Positions 1 through 13,180 of a DNA stretch of 64,000 bases are shown here, in pieces. A model generated the notes under the pieces. The model was not told the DNA's origin. It worked only from the letters and a program-made list of their open reading frames with translations, and ran no database searches. Origin of the DNA: Haemonchus contortus. Its lineage: Eukaryota; Nematoda; Chromadorea; Rhabditida; Trichostrongylidae. The stretch's first letter is position 1; each line of letters begins with the position of its first letter. The stretch covers positions 15,490,275 to 15,554,274 of the forward strand of contig LS997562.1 in NCBI GenBank assembly GCA_000469685.2, in the 5' to 3' direction. Both the position numbers and the translations under genes were made by a program.

Positions 1-1529
1 TAAAGAACATTATGTAAAATGCCCAGGTTTCAAGAACGCCGAACAAAAGTGGAAGTTGTTACTAGCATAAGTTTATCAGAAGAGATCCGACTTCCAGTGG
101 GTCATCGTGAATTGTGTCTTTAACAACTGCGTGAACGATAAGCAAGTCCTTGACGAAGCTCACGTTGCAGCAGCGACTACGCCCCGTCGGATAGGGTCAG
201 CTTTGAGAACAGCAGTTTTACGTGGTCGCCGAAGCCGACCTGGAATTACATAAAACCCTTATTCACATATAAGTTGTTCAGGTATCTTACTGGCTATGTT
301 CAACCGCGTAGCTTTCAACAACTTTCTCCCCCATCTGATTGAGTTCAACCCAAAATATTTTCAAGTTTTGAGGAAGGGTCAATGAGTTCTTCTCTTTTAT
401 TTCATTCCCTCGACCAAGTGCACTGCTGCATGGTGGCATGTTTATCCATTCACTCTCAATACGTACAGTACGCCTGCTCTCGCGAAAGAATTCTTGGGGT
501 TTTTTCATCAAAGCGGCCACTTGGCGGAAGTGGGGCGGTGCAGAGTGCTGCTACCACGGAGTCCAGGGTTCAAATCGAGCCCCATACTCTAGGATACTTC
601 AAGTGCCTTGGGGTTTGTCAATTGATATCAAATTAAGCTGTGATACTGGCGACGACACATTGCACATGCATACATACAATGTACCGCTGACGTTACGCAC
701 GCACGTGTACCACGGGAGTCGGCTGCGCAACCCAATATGGAGGATTGATCAGTGTCGAAAACGTTGACCTTTTTTACTCCTAGGAGTCGTCTCTTCGACT
801 TCCAGTTTTCGTGGAACTCGGTTGAACTTTCTTCCCAAAGCTAAAGACAATGGATGATGCACGGTCGCACTCCCGTGGAATCGATAACGCCGCATGCCTA
901 TTGTTTGAGATCAACATTCCGTTGCCATCCTATTGTTCCTCACATATTTCCTTTCTCGCAAGCTGGCGCTCATGTTTATTGGAGCAGTGGCGTGAGAGTC
1001 TGCCCTGAGATTTTAGATCATCGGATCGTCCTCGACCAGAAACTTCAGTGTTCCGATAAAAATGATGAGATCCAGGGTTCCTAGGCCTAATCCAACATTC
1101 CCTTTCCCCTTCATAGTGAGATACTGTTACCTCATTGGGTCTTTCAACCGCTTCCTCCCTTTTAGGGCTCTTACTTCTTTGTCAGAATTTAACTCTTGCG
1201 ACTGCAAACAACAAATCTCGTGCGGCACCGCTTTATTTTATCTGACGAGTATATTCAATAGGCTTGTCACATAACGATAACTATATAAAATTGTGGGTAG
1301 AAGAAAGAATGAGCGGTTGGGCCAAAACAAGACACTGGGCTATGCACATATAAAGGTAATTTCGAGGCACCGTCGGTCGTCACAGAGGCGGGGCACGTTT
1401 GGAGTTTTGGTTTTGACGATGGTCAGTGAGCGAAGCGCGTAGAGAATTGAACACATGTAGAAGGCACACCAGTTCGCAACAATTACAGACGATCGAGGGA
1501 TACCTGGAAAAACGGTGTGTGGTCAAGAC
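1..1529. other. Region downstream of unc-87, no gene recognised
   Basis: No reading frame here has splice sites or a recognisable domain. Around 505-600 there is a SINE-like stretch on the plus strand, with a B-box-like GGTTCAAATC near 567 and a GGCGG-rich stretch before it; it is too diverged to delimit. An AATAAA on the minus strand (1237-1232) lies about 290 nt after the unc-87 stop and could serve as its polyadenylation signal. Everything else is unassigned. Confidence 0.4.
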
Positions 1530-4500
1530 TTAGCAACTGGTATTACTGGTATGAAACTTTTTTTGATTACTAATTCCTGGTAAGATGGCTGTGCCAGAGC
1601 TGAAACGAACCTCAGCCTCTTCGGGATACTCGAGCTCCCAGATTCTCTTCAGATGTTTACCCTTGACGTCACGTGGAGCTCCGAAGGACGTCATCTTCTG
1701 AAACGATTCAACTTTACAAGCACAGTCGAGATCTACCAGAAATGCCATTCGAAATTAGCTCCACAACGCCTCCGCTCTTGCTGATTTACCCATTTGCAGT
1801 GCTTAGGCAACATGCTAACCTTCTGAGAATCTCCTTTGTTCCATCCAGCCTGGCTTGGGATGATTGTCTCGGAGATTTTCATGGCTTCGTAAGGCAGCTC
1901 ACCGCCCTCCGCTTCGTAGGTCGTGTTCCTGATCGTACCGAAACCAGTCATACCCTAAATAAGATTCTTTATGAAATCGCGATCAGCGAACTTAACCCCC
2001 TAAAAGTCTCAAATTGAGGTACACTCTCATTGTTACTACAAAATAATACGACGACAGGAGAAAGCGGAAAAAATTGGTGTTCAATGGACCAAATGTGGAC
2101 TATAGGTTCAACGACGATTTACCTGCTGAGAAGCGAATCTGTTGGTACCGGATTGAAGGCGGACCATGCCCTGAGACTTGCGGTTCTGCCACGAAATCGA
2201 GGGGTCCAGCACCTAAACCCGTGCTGTTCAGTGAAAGTTTGAGATTGCGAGGCTAAAGAGTATTTTACCTCCCAACGTGGTTGTCCAAAACCGGTCATTC
2301 CCTTTTGAGAGGCATACTTGTTGGAACCCATTTGGCTGGGAATTGTTGTCTGGAAATAGATCCCTTGTTCAATGAAGAGCTTCACACAGATTGTAAACAT
2401 CCAAAATACCTGATCAATAGAGGCCTCATGGTCGTATTCTGGATGGCTGCTGTCAATCATCTTCGTTGTTTCACGACGAGATGTACCGAAACCAGTCATT
2501 CCCTATAACAAAGAGATATCTGTCTGTGATCGTGAAATATGGAGAGCAGGTTGTTGCTTCAGCTGGCACGTTGCTAACCTTCTGTGAAGCGAATTTATTG
2601 GTTCCAGACTGGAGCGGAATCTCTGACTGATCTGGTCGCTCGTGATCGTATTCGGGATGCTTAGTGTCCAACATCTTCGTCGTCTCACGACGGGTCGTTC
2701 CAAAGCCAGTCATACCCTAAATCCTCACTCATAGAATTGCTCAATAGGGATTATCAATGACGACATGAACCTACCTTTTGGGAGTCGTATTTGTTGGTAC
2801 CGGCTTGAAGACGAACAATACCGTCCGAAAGACGAATCTTCTCTTCGGGAAGGTCCTTAAACACGTTTGATCATTGAGATACACAATTTATCCACCAAAT
2901 AGGAAGATCAGATTTCACATTTCCCCATACAGGTATTATTGAGGTGATGTATTCCTTTTTGGGGAAAGGGCAAAATTTTCAGCATTTTCTCACGAAAATG
3001 GCTGTCTCAGATTTTGACGTAGACCAATTTTCGTTTGTTACCAAACCCTAAACCTTTGAAGCCCCCTAAAGCCCTTGAAATTTTGTCTGAGTTTCCACTT
3101 CAGACGTTCTGGGTCTTGAAATAAGCTAAAAACTGGAAAACAACATGGAATCTTCCGCTTTGCTTCCGCTCTTTCGACATCGCTGATCTTGTATACAAAC
3201 ATACTTAAGCGCTCACCACGATCATACGCCTACGTGTGCTTTTCTTTGTTGTAGAACATGACGCACTCAGGATCCCTAGGGAATCCTTTGTGTGTGTCTC
3301 GTTTCAAAACATTGCTTTCCCAGTCCCGGCTTCTTCTCGTCTTCCCGCAAAAAATTCCCGAGTTTATCTCCCAATATGGAACTTGAGAAAAACAAATTGT
3401 AAGTGATACTATGCCTTGAAATCATTGCTCCTCACACAATGATGAGGCGGGTGTATTGATAAATCACTTTCTGATGAAAATGAAGTAAAAATGAATACCT
3501 AGGAAACACTCTGGGAAACTGCATTTCTAAGCGACTTCGGTTCTCTTCAAGAGGTTCATATTCATTCAATATCCATTTAAACTCACAGCAAGATCTGCGG
3601 GATTGGTGTTGACGTGTTTTCCCTCTCGGCACACATCACGTCCAGTACCGAAGCCAGTCATACCACGCTGTGAACTGAATTTGTTTGTACCGGACTGAAG
3701 ACGCACTTCACCATGGGTACGGTTGGCGATCTCTTCGGGAATTTCCTGAAATGGCCAAGTTTTCAATTGGGCACACCCTTCTGCCACCATCGAAACAGCA
3801 TATTGTCAGTCATCATCATAGGATTCGTTCTACTCCAAGGGAAATACCATCGATTACCTCCCAAAAAAGCTAATAATGAGAGGTAGTTCGAAATAATGAA
3901 ACTAGGCGCTTCCCAATATTTTCCCTGAATTATGCTATTCCGAAAGCACCAAAATTCTCGATTTCTACGTATTCGAGAGCAGGAGGTGTAGTGAACTCCC
4001 GCTGTATCGACTAGTTAGCTGAGGTCAAGAAACTGGTCCCAAGGTTCGAGCAAACGTGTAGCATCTGAAGTGCTCTTAACAAGGATCAATAGCGCAGAAC
4101 ATCTCTGAAGGGGGTACGTTTGTCTGAAGGCTTAATGATGACTCACGAGAAAACGAAAAGTTTCTGGATCCGTTCCCAGAGGTTTTTGCCTGCATGAGTT
4201 TCCCATGAATCCCTCCCAAAAACAGTTATCAATCCCAGTTTCGATTTGCCGAAATAGGCTCTGCCTAACATTTCTGAAAAGCTCAGAAATATTCAGGCGA
4301 GAAATTTCTAACTGCTACTCGTCAAAAAGGGTAAGCTACCCCTCAGGCCCCACGTGATTGTCCAGTAAGGTGTCTGAAGTAATTCCAAAGATTTCGATAA
4401 TGCCCGCCCCAGAATGGTGCTTGGAGAAGTTGCGTGGGTGCCTCTTCAGATGCTGGGAAGAGTAATAGCTTCGAATGATAAGCGAATAGTTGTTGGCAAT

Positions 4501-6272
4501 GTGTGAATGTGAAATGGGCAGCGATTGGAAAGGAGAGAACGCTATAGGCACTGAACTAAGCTGCCAACAAAAGACTCGATGATTGAATGGACACTGTTGA
4601 CACAGCCGAATGTGGAAAAGCGACGCTCACCTGGAGATTTTCAGCTTTAACTTTGGTTGAAGTGTTTCTTGGTGTACCGAAGTTTGTCATCAACTTTTGG
4701 GAGTCTCCCTTATTCCATCCGGCCTGGCTCGGAATAATACCTTAATAGACCACGTCAAATTCTATCTATTCATACTCATCCTCTAGGACTTCATCCTTGT
4801 TCTATTCGGGTATGAAACTCGTAATTCACTAGAAGCAGGACTTCGCAGCTTCTCGAGGAACCTCAGAAGATAAACAATCAAATCAAAATAAAGAAAGCTA
4901 TAAGGGACGACGAGCTTACCATCTGTCTGCCTCAGCTGTGCCAGGGTCCAGCGACCGACGCGCTTTGGCTGGCCTTGACCGGTGACTTTCGTCTCCATCG
5001 TCGCGTTCGGCTGCTCATCTGGAATCATCATTGTCTCGATTCACACTACATTTCACTATTTCAGTTGCGCTCTCGTTTCCAGCTCACATCTCTGACCATC
5101 AAGCTCTCTCCCATCTCCCACTCCCTCCTTAGGACGCCTATATTTGATGTTTTGTCTCGGAAACGTTTCCCGATGAAGAAGTGGCGCTGCTCTGATGGAA
5201 ATGCAACAACTACCATACGTGCTCGAGAATTCCAAGCAAAACCGATCAAACATATTTCTTCAACGTGCACTTCTCCTCTAAATGTTAGCATAAAGTGCAA
5301 AATTCTACAAAAAAGCGTCGTAGTCCGTTTTCACCCAGATGAAGGGAAAAATGTTTATGTCAAACTATTAAAGATACTCTCCCACTTGGGGTCGGACTCC
5401 ATGTGGGGCCTCTCCAGCTTCAAGATAGTAACGACACACCCATTATTCAGTTCAGCAAGATTTTTTTGCTTCCAATGATCACTGCTGTCGAAGGTTTACC
5501 ACTCAACGCTATACAAATTTACTCTGGCGGAAGCTTGCTTAGAATTGAGTTTTGTGGGTTTTTCTTCTGAACGCGCTAGGGAAACAAATTTCGTCCAACA
5601 GTGAGACGATAGGAAAATGAGCTCAGCTAAATATAAACCCAAAAACTCTCATTGTTTTGGAATGCTCTATACAAATTGGATTATTGTCGTCACTTTCCTA
5701 GTCAAGTAGAAGGGATTCAATAGCATCTACCAAATGAGTAATGTGAATAATTAATAACCATTTTTATAAACTCACCGTAACTGTTTTCGTCTGCAGTATA
5801 ATCCATTACAATATCAGGGGTTTTCACATGCCGATGGCGAGGGTCTACTGGAAGGGGTGCTTGAGCAGGTTTCGGACTTATTCCGGTGAATTCAGGGTAA
5901 TTCCCAAAAGACTTCTGTCCCACTGGTGCAGCAATAAATGTCAAGTAGTGCTGTGGCACGGTGTTTTTCGTTGTTGGCACATGTACGGGGCCGTTCCGAT
6001 GATCTTTGTTCGGCAACGGTGGCTCGTCTTTCTGAGTGAAAACGCTTGCTGGCGTCTGGCGTTCAACGGCTTCAGCCTGACGAGGGCTAAGGGCATGGTT
6101 CGGTTGTTTTTGATATGCGGTAGGATAGTAGTATGAGGGGAATCCAAGGTTTCGAGAACTGGGTGATGATTGTTGCTGAACAGTATATTGTTCATGAGAT
6201 GATTTGGAGTAGTAACTGAACATAACTGATGAGTAGCTGTTGAAAGAAGCCGGATTGTTACGCACCAGCGAG
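1530..6272 (-). CDS. unc-87: UNC-87, calponin-like repeat actin-bundling protein
   Basis: UNC-87 is the nematode muscle protein that bundles actin and stabilises thin filaments. Minus-strand exons with canonical GT-AG sites and matching phases are 6272-5776, 5018-4920, 4740-4631, 3745-3587, 2855-2775, 2716-2579, 2502-2410, 2349-2269, 2212-2123, 1954-1820 and 1697-1530. They encode seven calponin-like repeats of about 24 residues (pattern LQSGTNKFxSQKGMTGFG), the number expected for UNC-87, and no calponin-homology domain. The exons from 5018 on give about 384 aa. The 165-residue first exon is Ser, Tyr, Gln and Pro rich. Its last base G joins AT of the next exon to make the Asp of DEQPN, so it belongs to the gene. 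That exon begins at an acceptor-like AAAG just after an in-frame stop, so one or more 5' exons with the true start are missing. The C-terminal tail after YPEEAE is about 26 residues. Confidence 0.93.
2856..4630 (-). other. unc-87 introns, no further gene
   Basis: The two longest internal introns of unc-87 are 3746-4630 and 2856-3586. They contain no recognisable repeat pair, second gene or RNA. Reading frames on both strands here are short and lack splice context. Adjacent exons join in frame across both introns without needing another exon. Confidence 0.5.
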
Positions 6273-9200
6273 CTTTAAGAATCGAGAAGCAGCTAGGCTG
6301 AATAAGCTCCTTATCTGGGTTCCTGTAGTCGGTTTAGTGAAGCATACGGATGTGCAAAACTCTTCGTCGCTTTAGAAGATGTCAATCAAGGGTCAGCGGA
6401 GCCTCGTAGCTAAGGGTGAAGGGGGGAACGGGTGACTGTCGAAAAGCACAGTGACAGCTCGCAAACGATTTCGTTTAGTGTTTGTTCTAGAAGTAGAGGC
6501 GGTGCGCGCGAATTGCTAACATTGCCAGGTGAGTAGCAGTGAAGGAGAAAAGGACAAAGATACCAAGGGAGTAGGCCCGATTAAAAACCCCGGTGAAGCT
6601 TGCGTCAAATGACTTGTATAGCTGTCCTATGGGTGATAGGGAAACCGAAGAAATAAGATAGCCAAGAAACAAACATTTGGGTTCTCCAGGTAAGTTTCGG
6701 GTGGCCCAGCTACTTAATGGTCGCTCGCCATTGCTTTGTTTAATGAAACTTAATTATTGTAGAGATTTCAAACATTTAGAAGAAGTTAGGGTTATGCGCG
6801 ATCAAACAGCTTTGGAGATCCTTTTTCCGATTAATACGGCCTCAGAAGAGGCCCGAGGCCCTATGTTGACAACGTCATCGGTCGGTAGGCGATCTCGGTT
6901 CTGTCCCACTTCATTACAGAGCATATATTGAAGGAGCAGCTGACAGTTGTCGTTTTGGTAAACTTTTGAGGCTCCAAATGCATCCCTTGCAGATTGGCGT
7001 TCAAAGCAGAAAGACTGATGCTTTTGGAGGGAGGGCATTAGCGACGTTGTCCTTCTGGTTGAAAAAAATGATAAAAAAAATACTGTTTGGAATACCTCCC
7101 TGAAGCCCTAGGCTTGATTATAGTACAATTGAGCAAAATTTGGCAGATTGTCACAGATCCCTAGATATTTTCACGAACCTTAGCATCAACCAAATTACTT
7201 ACATTCGGTTTTGATGGACTATCTTGACTCTTTGAGCTCCCAATAAACCTACAGTTCTTAGGTGGACTCGCCTACGTTTGAATGGTAGCGACCACTCCTC
7301 GTCCGTAAACAGTACTTTTTCCCCATACTTCACAACGAAGAGCAACTACCGTGCTACCGTGAGAGAAGCTGTTTCCTGCGCTAACCCAAAGAAGTGCTAA
7401 TTGAACTAGATGAGCTCGAAAGTGGGTGAAGAGAATTAGTAGCAACTCAATGCCTCTCCTAAAGGTGTGGAGCCTATCGGATTTTTCTCTTGTGGGGTAT
7501 CGAACGAAGAAAGGAATACCCGGTGACTAAGTCGGCAAAACCTACACCCCACCCAATATTAGTAAACCACAAAGTTATTCGGATTTTTTCATCGGTGCCT
7601 CGAAATTTCCTTCGTCCCCTCGATGTTTAGCTTGAAATTTCAGGAAACGCTTTAGAATTGTAGACAGTGGAAGCAATGAGTCACCGTAACGGACGCGAGC
7701 AATTGCATGACGTTTAGTAATTTTGACATTGAATAATAACTAAGATAAGGTATAAACTGAACCCTCCCAGCTGTTATCAGCGATTTCTTATCAGCTCCCC
7801 TATTACTTGGCAAAAGTTCGCCTTTAACTCAGTTATACTTTGCTGCCTTTACACCACCATCATCTGCCACATCGTTCGTTGTGTTCGAGAACTTCTCGAG
7901 GGGCGTGGCTTCCCATCATTCCATTCCGCTCAATCACCTATCCACGCTCAATGCATAAGCGTCATCTGCTTCTCACCTGTCTCTCCAGTGGGCGGCATGC
8001 TGCTGAAAGAAAACCATTTATTATATGTAAACAAGTCGATATAATAAACAAATCTGCGAAGACGTGAACAAAAATGGTTCTCAGTTCGAGAAGGAGATGT
8101 GGGAAATGGAGAGTGTGGGAAACAAGAGGGCTTGTCATTGAGAAAGAGAGTTTTGAGGAAAATTTTTAGCTAAAGAGTAGCTTTACTTTGCCAACGCTCA
8201 GTTGAGAATAACTCAGTGGCTGACTGCTGTATGCACCTAGAACAATGCGAATGTTCTCCGGGCAAGTTCTCCTCAGACAGGTAGAGGATGAACCGTAGGA
8301 AACCCCTCAAGGTGCAGGGAGCTGAGCTGAACCGTCGGGAAACGATTCCACTTGAAGCGATTATGTTCATATGGTTTGCTGAAGCTAATCAAGGGAGAAT
8401 AATACCATGGAAGCCAAGCCCAATCACGAAATGAAAGCAGAAATCAATTGATTTCGAAGGAATTCAACGTGGTGGAAATGTAAACAGTTTCTGATGGGGC
8501 AAATGCTGAAATTTGCTTGCTGCGAAAATGGCCATGCACACCTCTCGGCCATCATTGTAACAACACGGGTTGTAATAGGAGGGACGGAGGGAATGGAGCG
8601 CAGCAGCTTGGTTGCAGAAAAAAATCTGAACGTGCATCGCAGTCAATTGCGGTGCTATGGTGTAACACAACAGACAGAGCCTATCGCCTATCCTCGAGAT
8701 TCCCGTGGTGAGGCAGTGGAAGCAATGAAGCAAGCGATTGAGTCAGATTGAATGCTAGCGCTTTCCCCTCCCTGCGGACGTTGGTTTATGCCATGATTAA
8801 AAGACTATGAAGAAATCTTCGGTTCGACTTGGGATAACAGCAAGAGGACGGCTCGGTAAACCTGGGGCCCGCAGACCAGTGAGTGAGGATGTGATGGGAA
8901 TAAGTTGACGTCTAAACCTTAAACTTCCAAAAATGTCAGGCAACAAGAGTGCAGAGCTCAATGCGAAGCAGTTGGCACTTTAAGGAAGAATAAAGACACT
9001 GGGATCCATGGAAGGGTATCGGAACTATCACGCAAAGTCCGGTCAAACCGCGATGGTGCACTGGTAGGGTAACAAGCCGTTCATGAAGTGAAGCCAATAG
9101 CAGAGAGTACGAGAAATTGTCATAAACTAATGGAAATAAGCACATAAAGTCTTTGGATTAGGAGTGAAATGGAATGCACAGATGTGGCATAGTCAAAGTG

Positions 9201-10242
9201 GAATCTGATGAATAACCCGATTTTAATATAGGTAGCCAACGAACGTATGGACGTCTCATGGACGTTCCGACCAGGCGAGTGCCGAATGCAAGAGTGGCGG
9301 TGGTTGATATCTTGACGATGGTATAAGGCTGAGTTAAAGCGCGGAGGCAACGACCGCCGCCGTCAGCGGGGGCATTACAACCTCCCCTACGGCGATACCC
9401 CACACAGTTGTCTAAGAATAGCGGCGCCCCCACACACACGCACACACACGCTCACTCCCTCCGGCACTCATGGATTGTTACTTTTCGTGAAATCAAAGAA
9501 TTTCACAGAAATGACCCCAAATAAATGATAGTGTGATCGGTGTGAACTTGCTCAGGTTTGAGACAATTCCTTCGAAAAGGCGCTGTGTAAGACTTCGATG
9601 CAGTAAATGAATAATAAACCTAATTTATGTACAGTCATATTTCTATTTCTTGGGTATTTAGTATTTCTTGGGCTCCTACCGAATTTTCAACTTCGAGTTT
9701 GCAGCAGCTCAATGGTGATTGATGTTTGGCTTTACTAAACAGATCAACAAATAAAAAATAAACTGAGTTTGAAGTTTCCGAGGTATTCAAAATCACCCAA
9801 TCAGTGGGAAGTATCCCCGATACCGGTAGATCCTCCAGATTTGCGGATTATCAGTCAACCTTATCACAGAAGTGATCTTCTCCTGAGAGTCTACCTTACA
9901 AGAAGGTCTCTACACGAACAGCCCATGTTCCCAGGTGAAATCACTCGGGAATCAGATGAGATACGTCCGGAAAATTCCGCTCAGAAGCTGCTAGTTTGAC
10001 GCTGTATAAATATAAATTCACTCAAAAACTTTGTAAAAAGTGGAGATACGACCGGTCAGGCGACCAAGTCGCTTGAAAGTTGAAATGAAACGCTTATGAA
10101 TCATTCATGAATGTGACACACCTTTTACGTTCCCTCCTTCATCTTTCCCTCCATATTCGATGATGCCTTTGAATGAATTATTGGTTCTTTTTGATTGAGG
10201 CTTGTGTTTGAGGTTGTTAGTCGATCGATCTAGCCATTCGGT

Positions 10243-10740
10243 TTAACTCTTCTTGGGGTATGGCACTATAAAGGCGCCACGTACCTTAGCCTTGCATCGT
10301 GGCAAAAGTGGGAAGAAGTAAGGTGCCTCTGATATTCCTTTCGCCTCAGCTAACCTACACAAGACACCCGTTCGCGATGACTGGTCACCGGCAACCGTGC
10401 CATATTCTTCATCTTCCTTCGGGTCCTCAGTATACGGAAGTGTGAAAGTATCAAAGTATTTGGCTCCCAGGAACTTCATCCTTTACCCTTTTACCCTATA
10501 AAGAAGCAGTACCAGTAAAGCACAGTACTCTTCACTTGAAGAGTTTTTTCTCCCCGGGTTCAAACCATTCTGCAAACCACTTGCTGGCAGCTGTAATGAT
10601 CGCTTCAAAGAAGCATCAGAGCTGTTCTTGTGCTGGGTGGTCCCTTTTTCAGATAACTCATGGTCCGGCAGTAAATCAAAGCGCTTCCTCTTCAATTTGC
10701 TTTTCATTTTCGTAGAACGAACCCTGACACCTTGCTTGCG
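10243..10740 (-). pseudogene. Interrupted hydrophilic reading frame, unknown
   Basis: Minus-strand reading from about 10740 gives a basic, hydrophilic stretch of about 75 codons (KMKSKLKRKRFDLLP at its start). An in-frame TAA at 10485-10483 sits in a GGGTAAA duplication, and the same frame then continues from ATG 10479 for 78 codons, ending PYPKKS. No intron of normal size removes the stop in frame. It could be a decayed gene or repeat-encoded fragment, an assembly error, or chance. I recognise no family. Confidence 0.25.
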
Positions 10741-12959
10741 GCCTGGACGGATATGTAAAAATACTGGTTACCTGTTCCTCTATTATTTTAGGTAACAATT
10801 CTTGATATCGCCAATGCACAAACCTTCTCCACCCCTCATTGCTGTGGATTTTGTTCGTCGTCGATCACCTCATCACCTTCAGTTCGTATCTTTACAGCAT
10901 TTCTCCACGCTCACACCGGACGTGGCCACCACTGCAACACATGGCGCTTGCCGTCTCGACGAATTTCTGCCTCAGTCCAGGAAATTTTGACAAAAATTTC
11001 CAGCGATGTATCCTCTCTCTCCGCCGAGCAACTGCCGGCAATTAATCCGAGTGATAGGGGAAAAACCAATCAATTGAATCCTTGACGTCAAGGTTTCCTC
11101 AGAATACAAATCACCACCAGTCTACTGTATCATTGGCATTTCCGTTTATCAAAACTATCCCACTCGTTCCTCTCTTCACCCACCCCTCGAAGTTACTTGC
11201 TTGGAACGAAGAAGGTCTGAGCCGAACGGCATCGTACCTGGAACCTAAACCCTTTTGGGTGTGACTTTGGAAGAAATGAAAGAGATTGAGAGTCATGAGA
11301 AAGAAATCGCTCAAAAAGTGACACTAGCAGACCGCAGAGAAAGAGCAGCTGTAGTTCTTCGATTGCACGATTTTCATTTCTTCTCATGATTCACCCATGT
11401 TTCGCATAGAAGGGTTGTTCATAGTGTAAATGAAACTTTTGGGAATTCGTTCAGTGTCGAAACTGACATTTGATCCCCACAATTTTCACCTGGATTTTGT
11501 GTAATCCTAGAAAATTCAAAGGTAAAGTACAAAGCGAAATCACATCATTCCCAACCCTTAGACCTAATCAGGGGAATACTACAGAACATTCACATCGGGT
11601 GAATTCGGAACGGAGACGTAGTTTTGCATAGGCACTGAGTCTGAGCGAGAAAAAGAAATAGCGCGAGTTAATCTACAGTGCTGTGTGAGTAGCTGGTCCC
11701 CTGGAAGTTTTCAAGTTGTCAACCCCGGTATTCTAAAGCCACAGATGTATCAAAGTTACCCAAAGCGGGTTGCAGGAGCAGAGCGAATAGGTCAGAAAGG
11801 AAAAATTCGGTTTGAAATTGCATTTCGCACCTAGACCGCACAAGGCTCCCAAAGGATACTGACACATGTCTAAGAAGGATTAATGGCGAAGTTTGGAAAG
11901 ACGATTCTCATAAAAGGGAAAAGATCAAAGAGGAATTAATGCTGGTCTCGTATTAGTGCTAGCACTAGTCTGGGTCTCCCACATTCTGGCGTCACATTTT
12001 CCGATCTCCCCTTTTAACACGTCATTTCGGCAACATTCGCCACCCCTAGGGCGCGTGCTACCTGACCGTCTTGGGTAAGAAGAGGAAGGTGGCAATAAGA
12101 GCAGGATCTGGCATGGTCAACCCGCCGATCATGGTCAGTTTCTGATGGAATGGAGCAGGAGAACGGGGAGTAGGTTCACAATGATCGACCCTGCGAGGAA
12201 GATAGAAAAGGAAATAATCCTTTCAGCATAGTGATTCTCGCTTAGCGTAACGTAGCGTAGCGTAACATTCGTAAATGATGGACATTGTCCACCTGCGACA
12301 GGAAAAATGCCAGCTAGTGAAAGTTATGTGGTTTCGATGCAATTATGTGACATTTATGAGCCATTATTGCATGAAACGACGAGAAGCACGTCGCATGCCT
12401 TCCATCACTTAATGCCCAGATCAATTCTTCTACTATAACGCATTACGGCCACGAATAAGTACCTCATGAATTTCGGCCTGGTGCTTTAAAAGGTACTACC
12501 AAGTGACTGGTTCTTCGAGTACCATTCCCCCTTTTTCTTCATTCAACAAAAGCTGCAGACGTGAAAGAAGGAAAGAGTTGTAATGTGAGATCATCCGACA
12601 AACGAAATCAAAGTGGCGCCATTGCGACTTTCTGCTTCTCATTCTTTTAACACGTTATGCTTCATTCCGCTCGGGTGTTCGGGAAGCTCTTCTTTAGTAG
12701 CTGTTTGCAGCCCAGGCTGAAAGCCCTTCCTTCCTCGCTAGGGGACCGGACCTCACAGTGCAAAAATATGAAAAATACTGGCTTTGGAGAGCAATTGGTG
12801 GTCTACGATCGACTGACGATTTTGATAAAATGATCACGCAACTCTATTAGGAAGAACTCTGAATGTTGTACCAGCTTTCATCTCACGATGGTCTCTGTGC
12901 CTCCTTGGACCAAGTGCTTGGTGAGGCACGAAAACGGAACACGGGCAATGATCTTATCA

Positions 12960-13180
12960 AATTCTTCAGAGAGTTCGCAAATTTTGGATAGATGTAGTGA
13001 ATTGGCACGCGTTGACAATCACACGCGCATCGCCAGCAGATCGAGTCTTGGATCGATAATCGCCCACGCCAACCGAGTCTTCCATCTCTGAGGGGTCGCT
13101 TAATTGAAACCAGATTCGTCTGGAAGGATGAAAGCTTCGACTTGTCCATTGGCTGGCCATCGCTGGCCACTGAATAGGCA
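12960..13180 (+). repeat. tRNA-derived SINE-like copy
   Basis: This matches, in the plus orientation, the elements at 19.0-19.35 kb and 33.8-34.1 kb. It has an A-box-like GATAGATGTAGTG at about 12986, a degenerate B box (AGATCGAGTC) near 13039, and then the shared body with CCAACCGAGTCTTCCATC and TTGTCCATTGGCTGGCCA. A and B boxes are the internal Pol III promoter of tRNA-derived SINEs. Confidence 0.6.

Noticed and set aside
4975..5478. 167-codon plus-strand frame, the longest but one in the window
   Set aside because: Antisense to an unc-87 exon and intron; no domain, no splice context.
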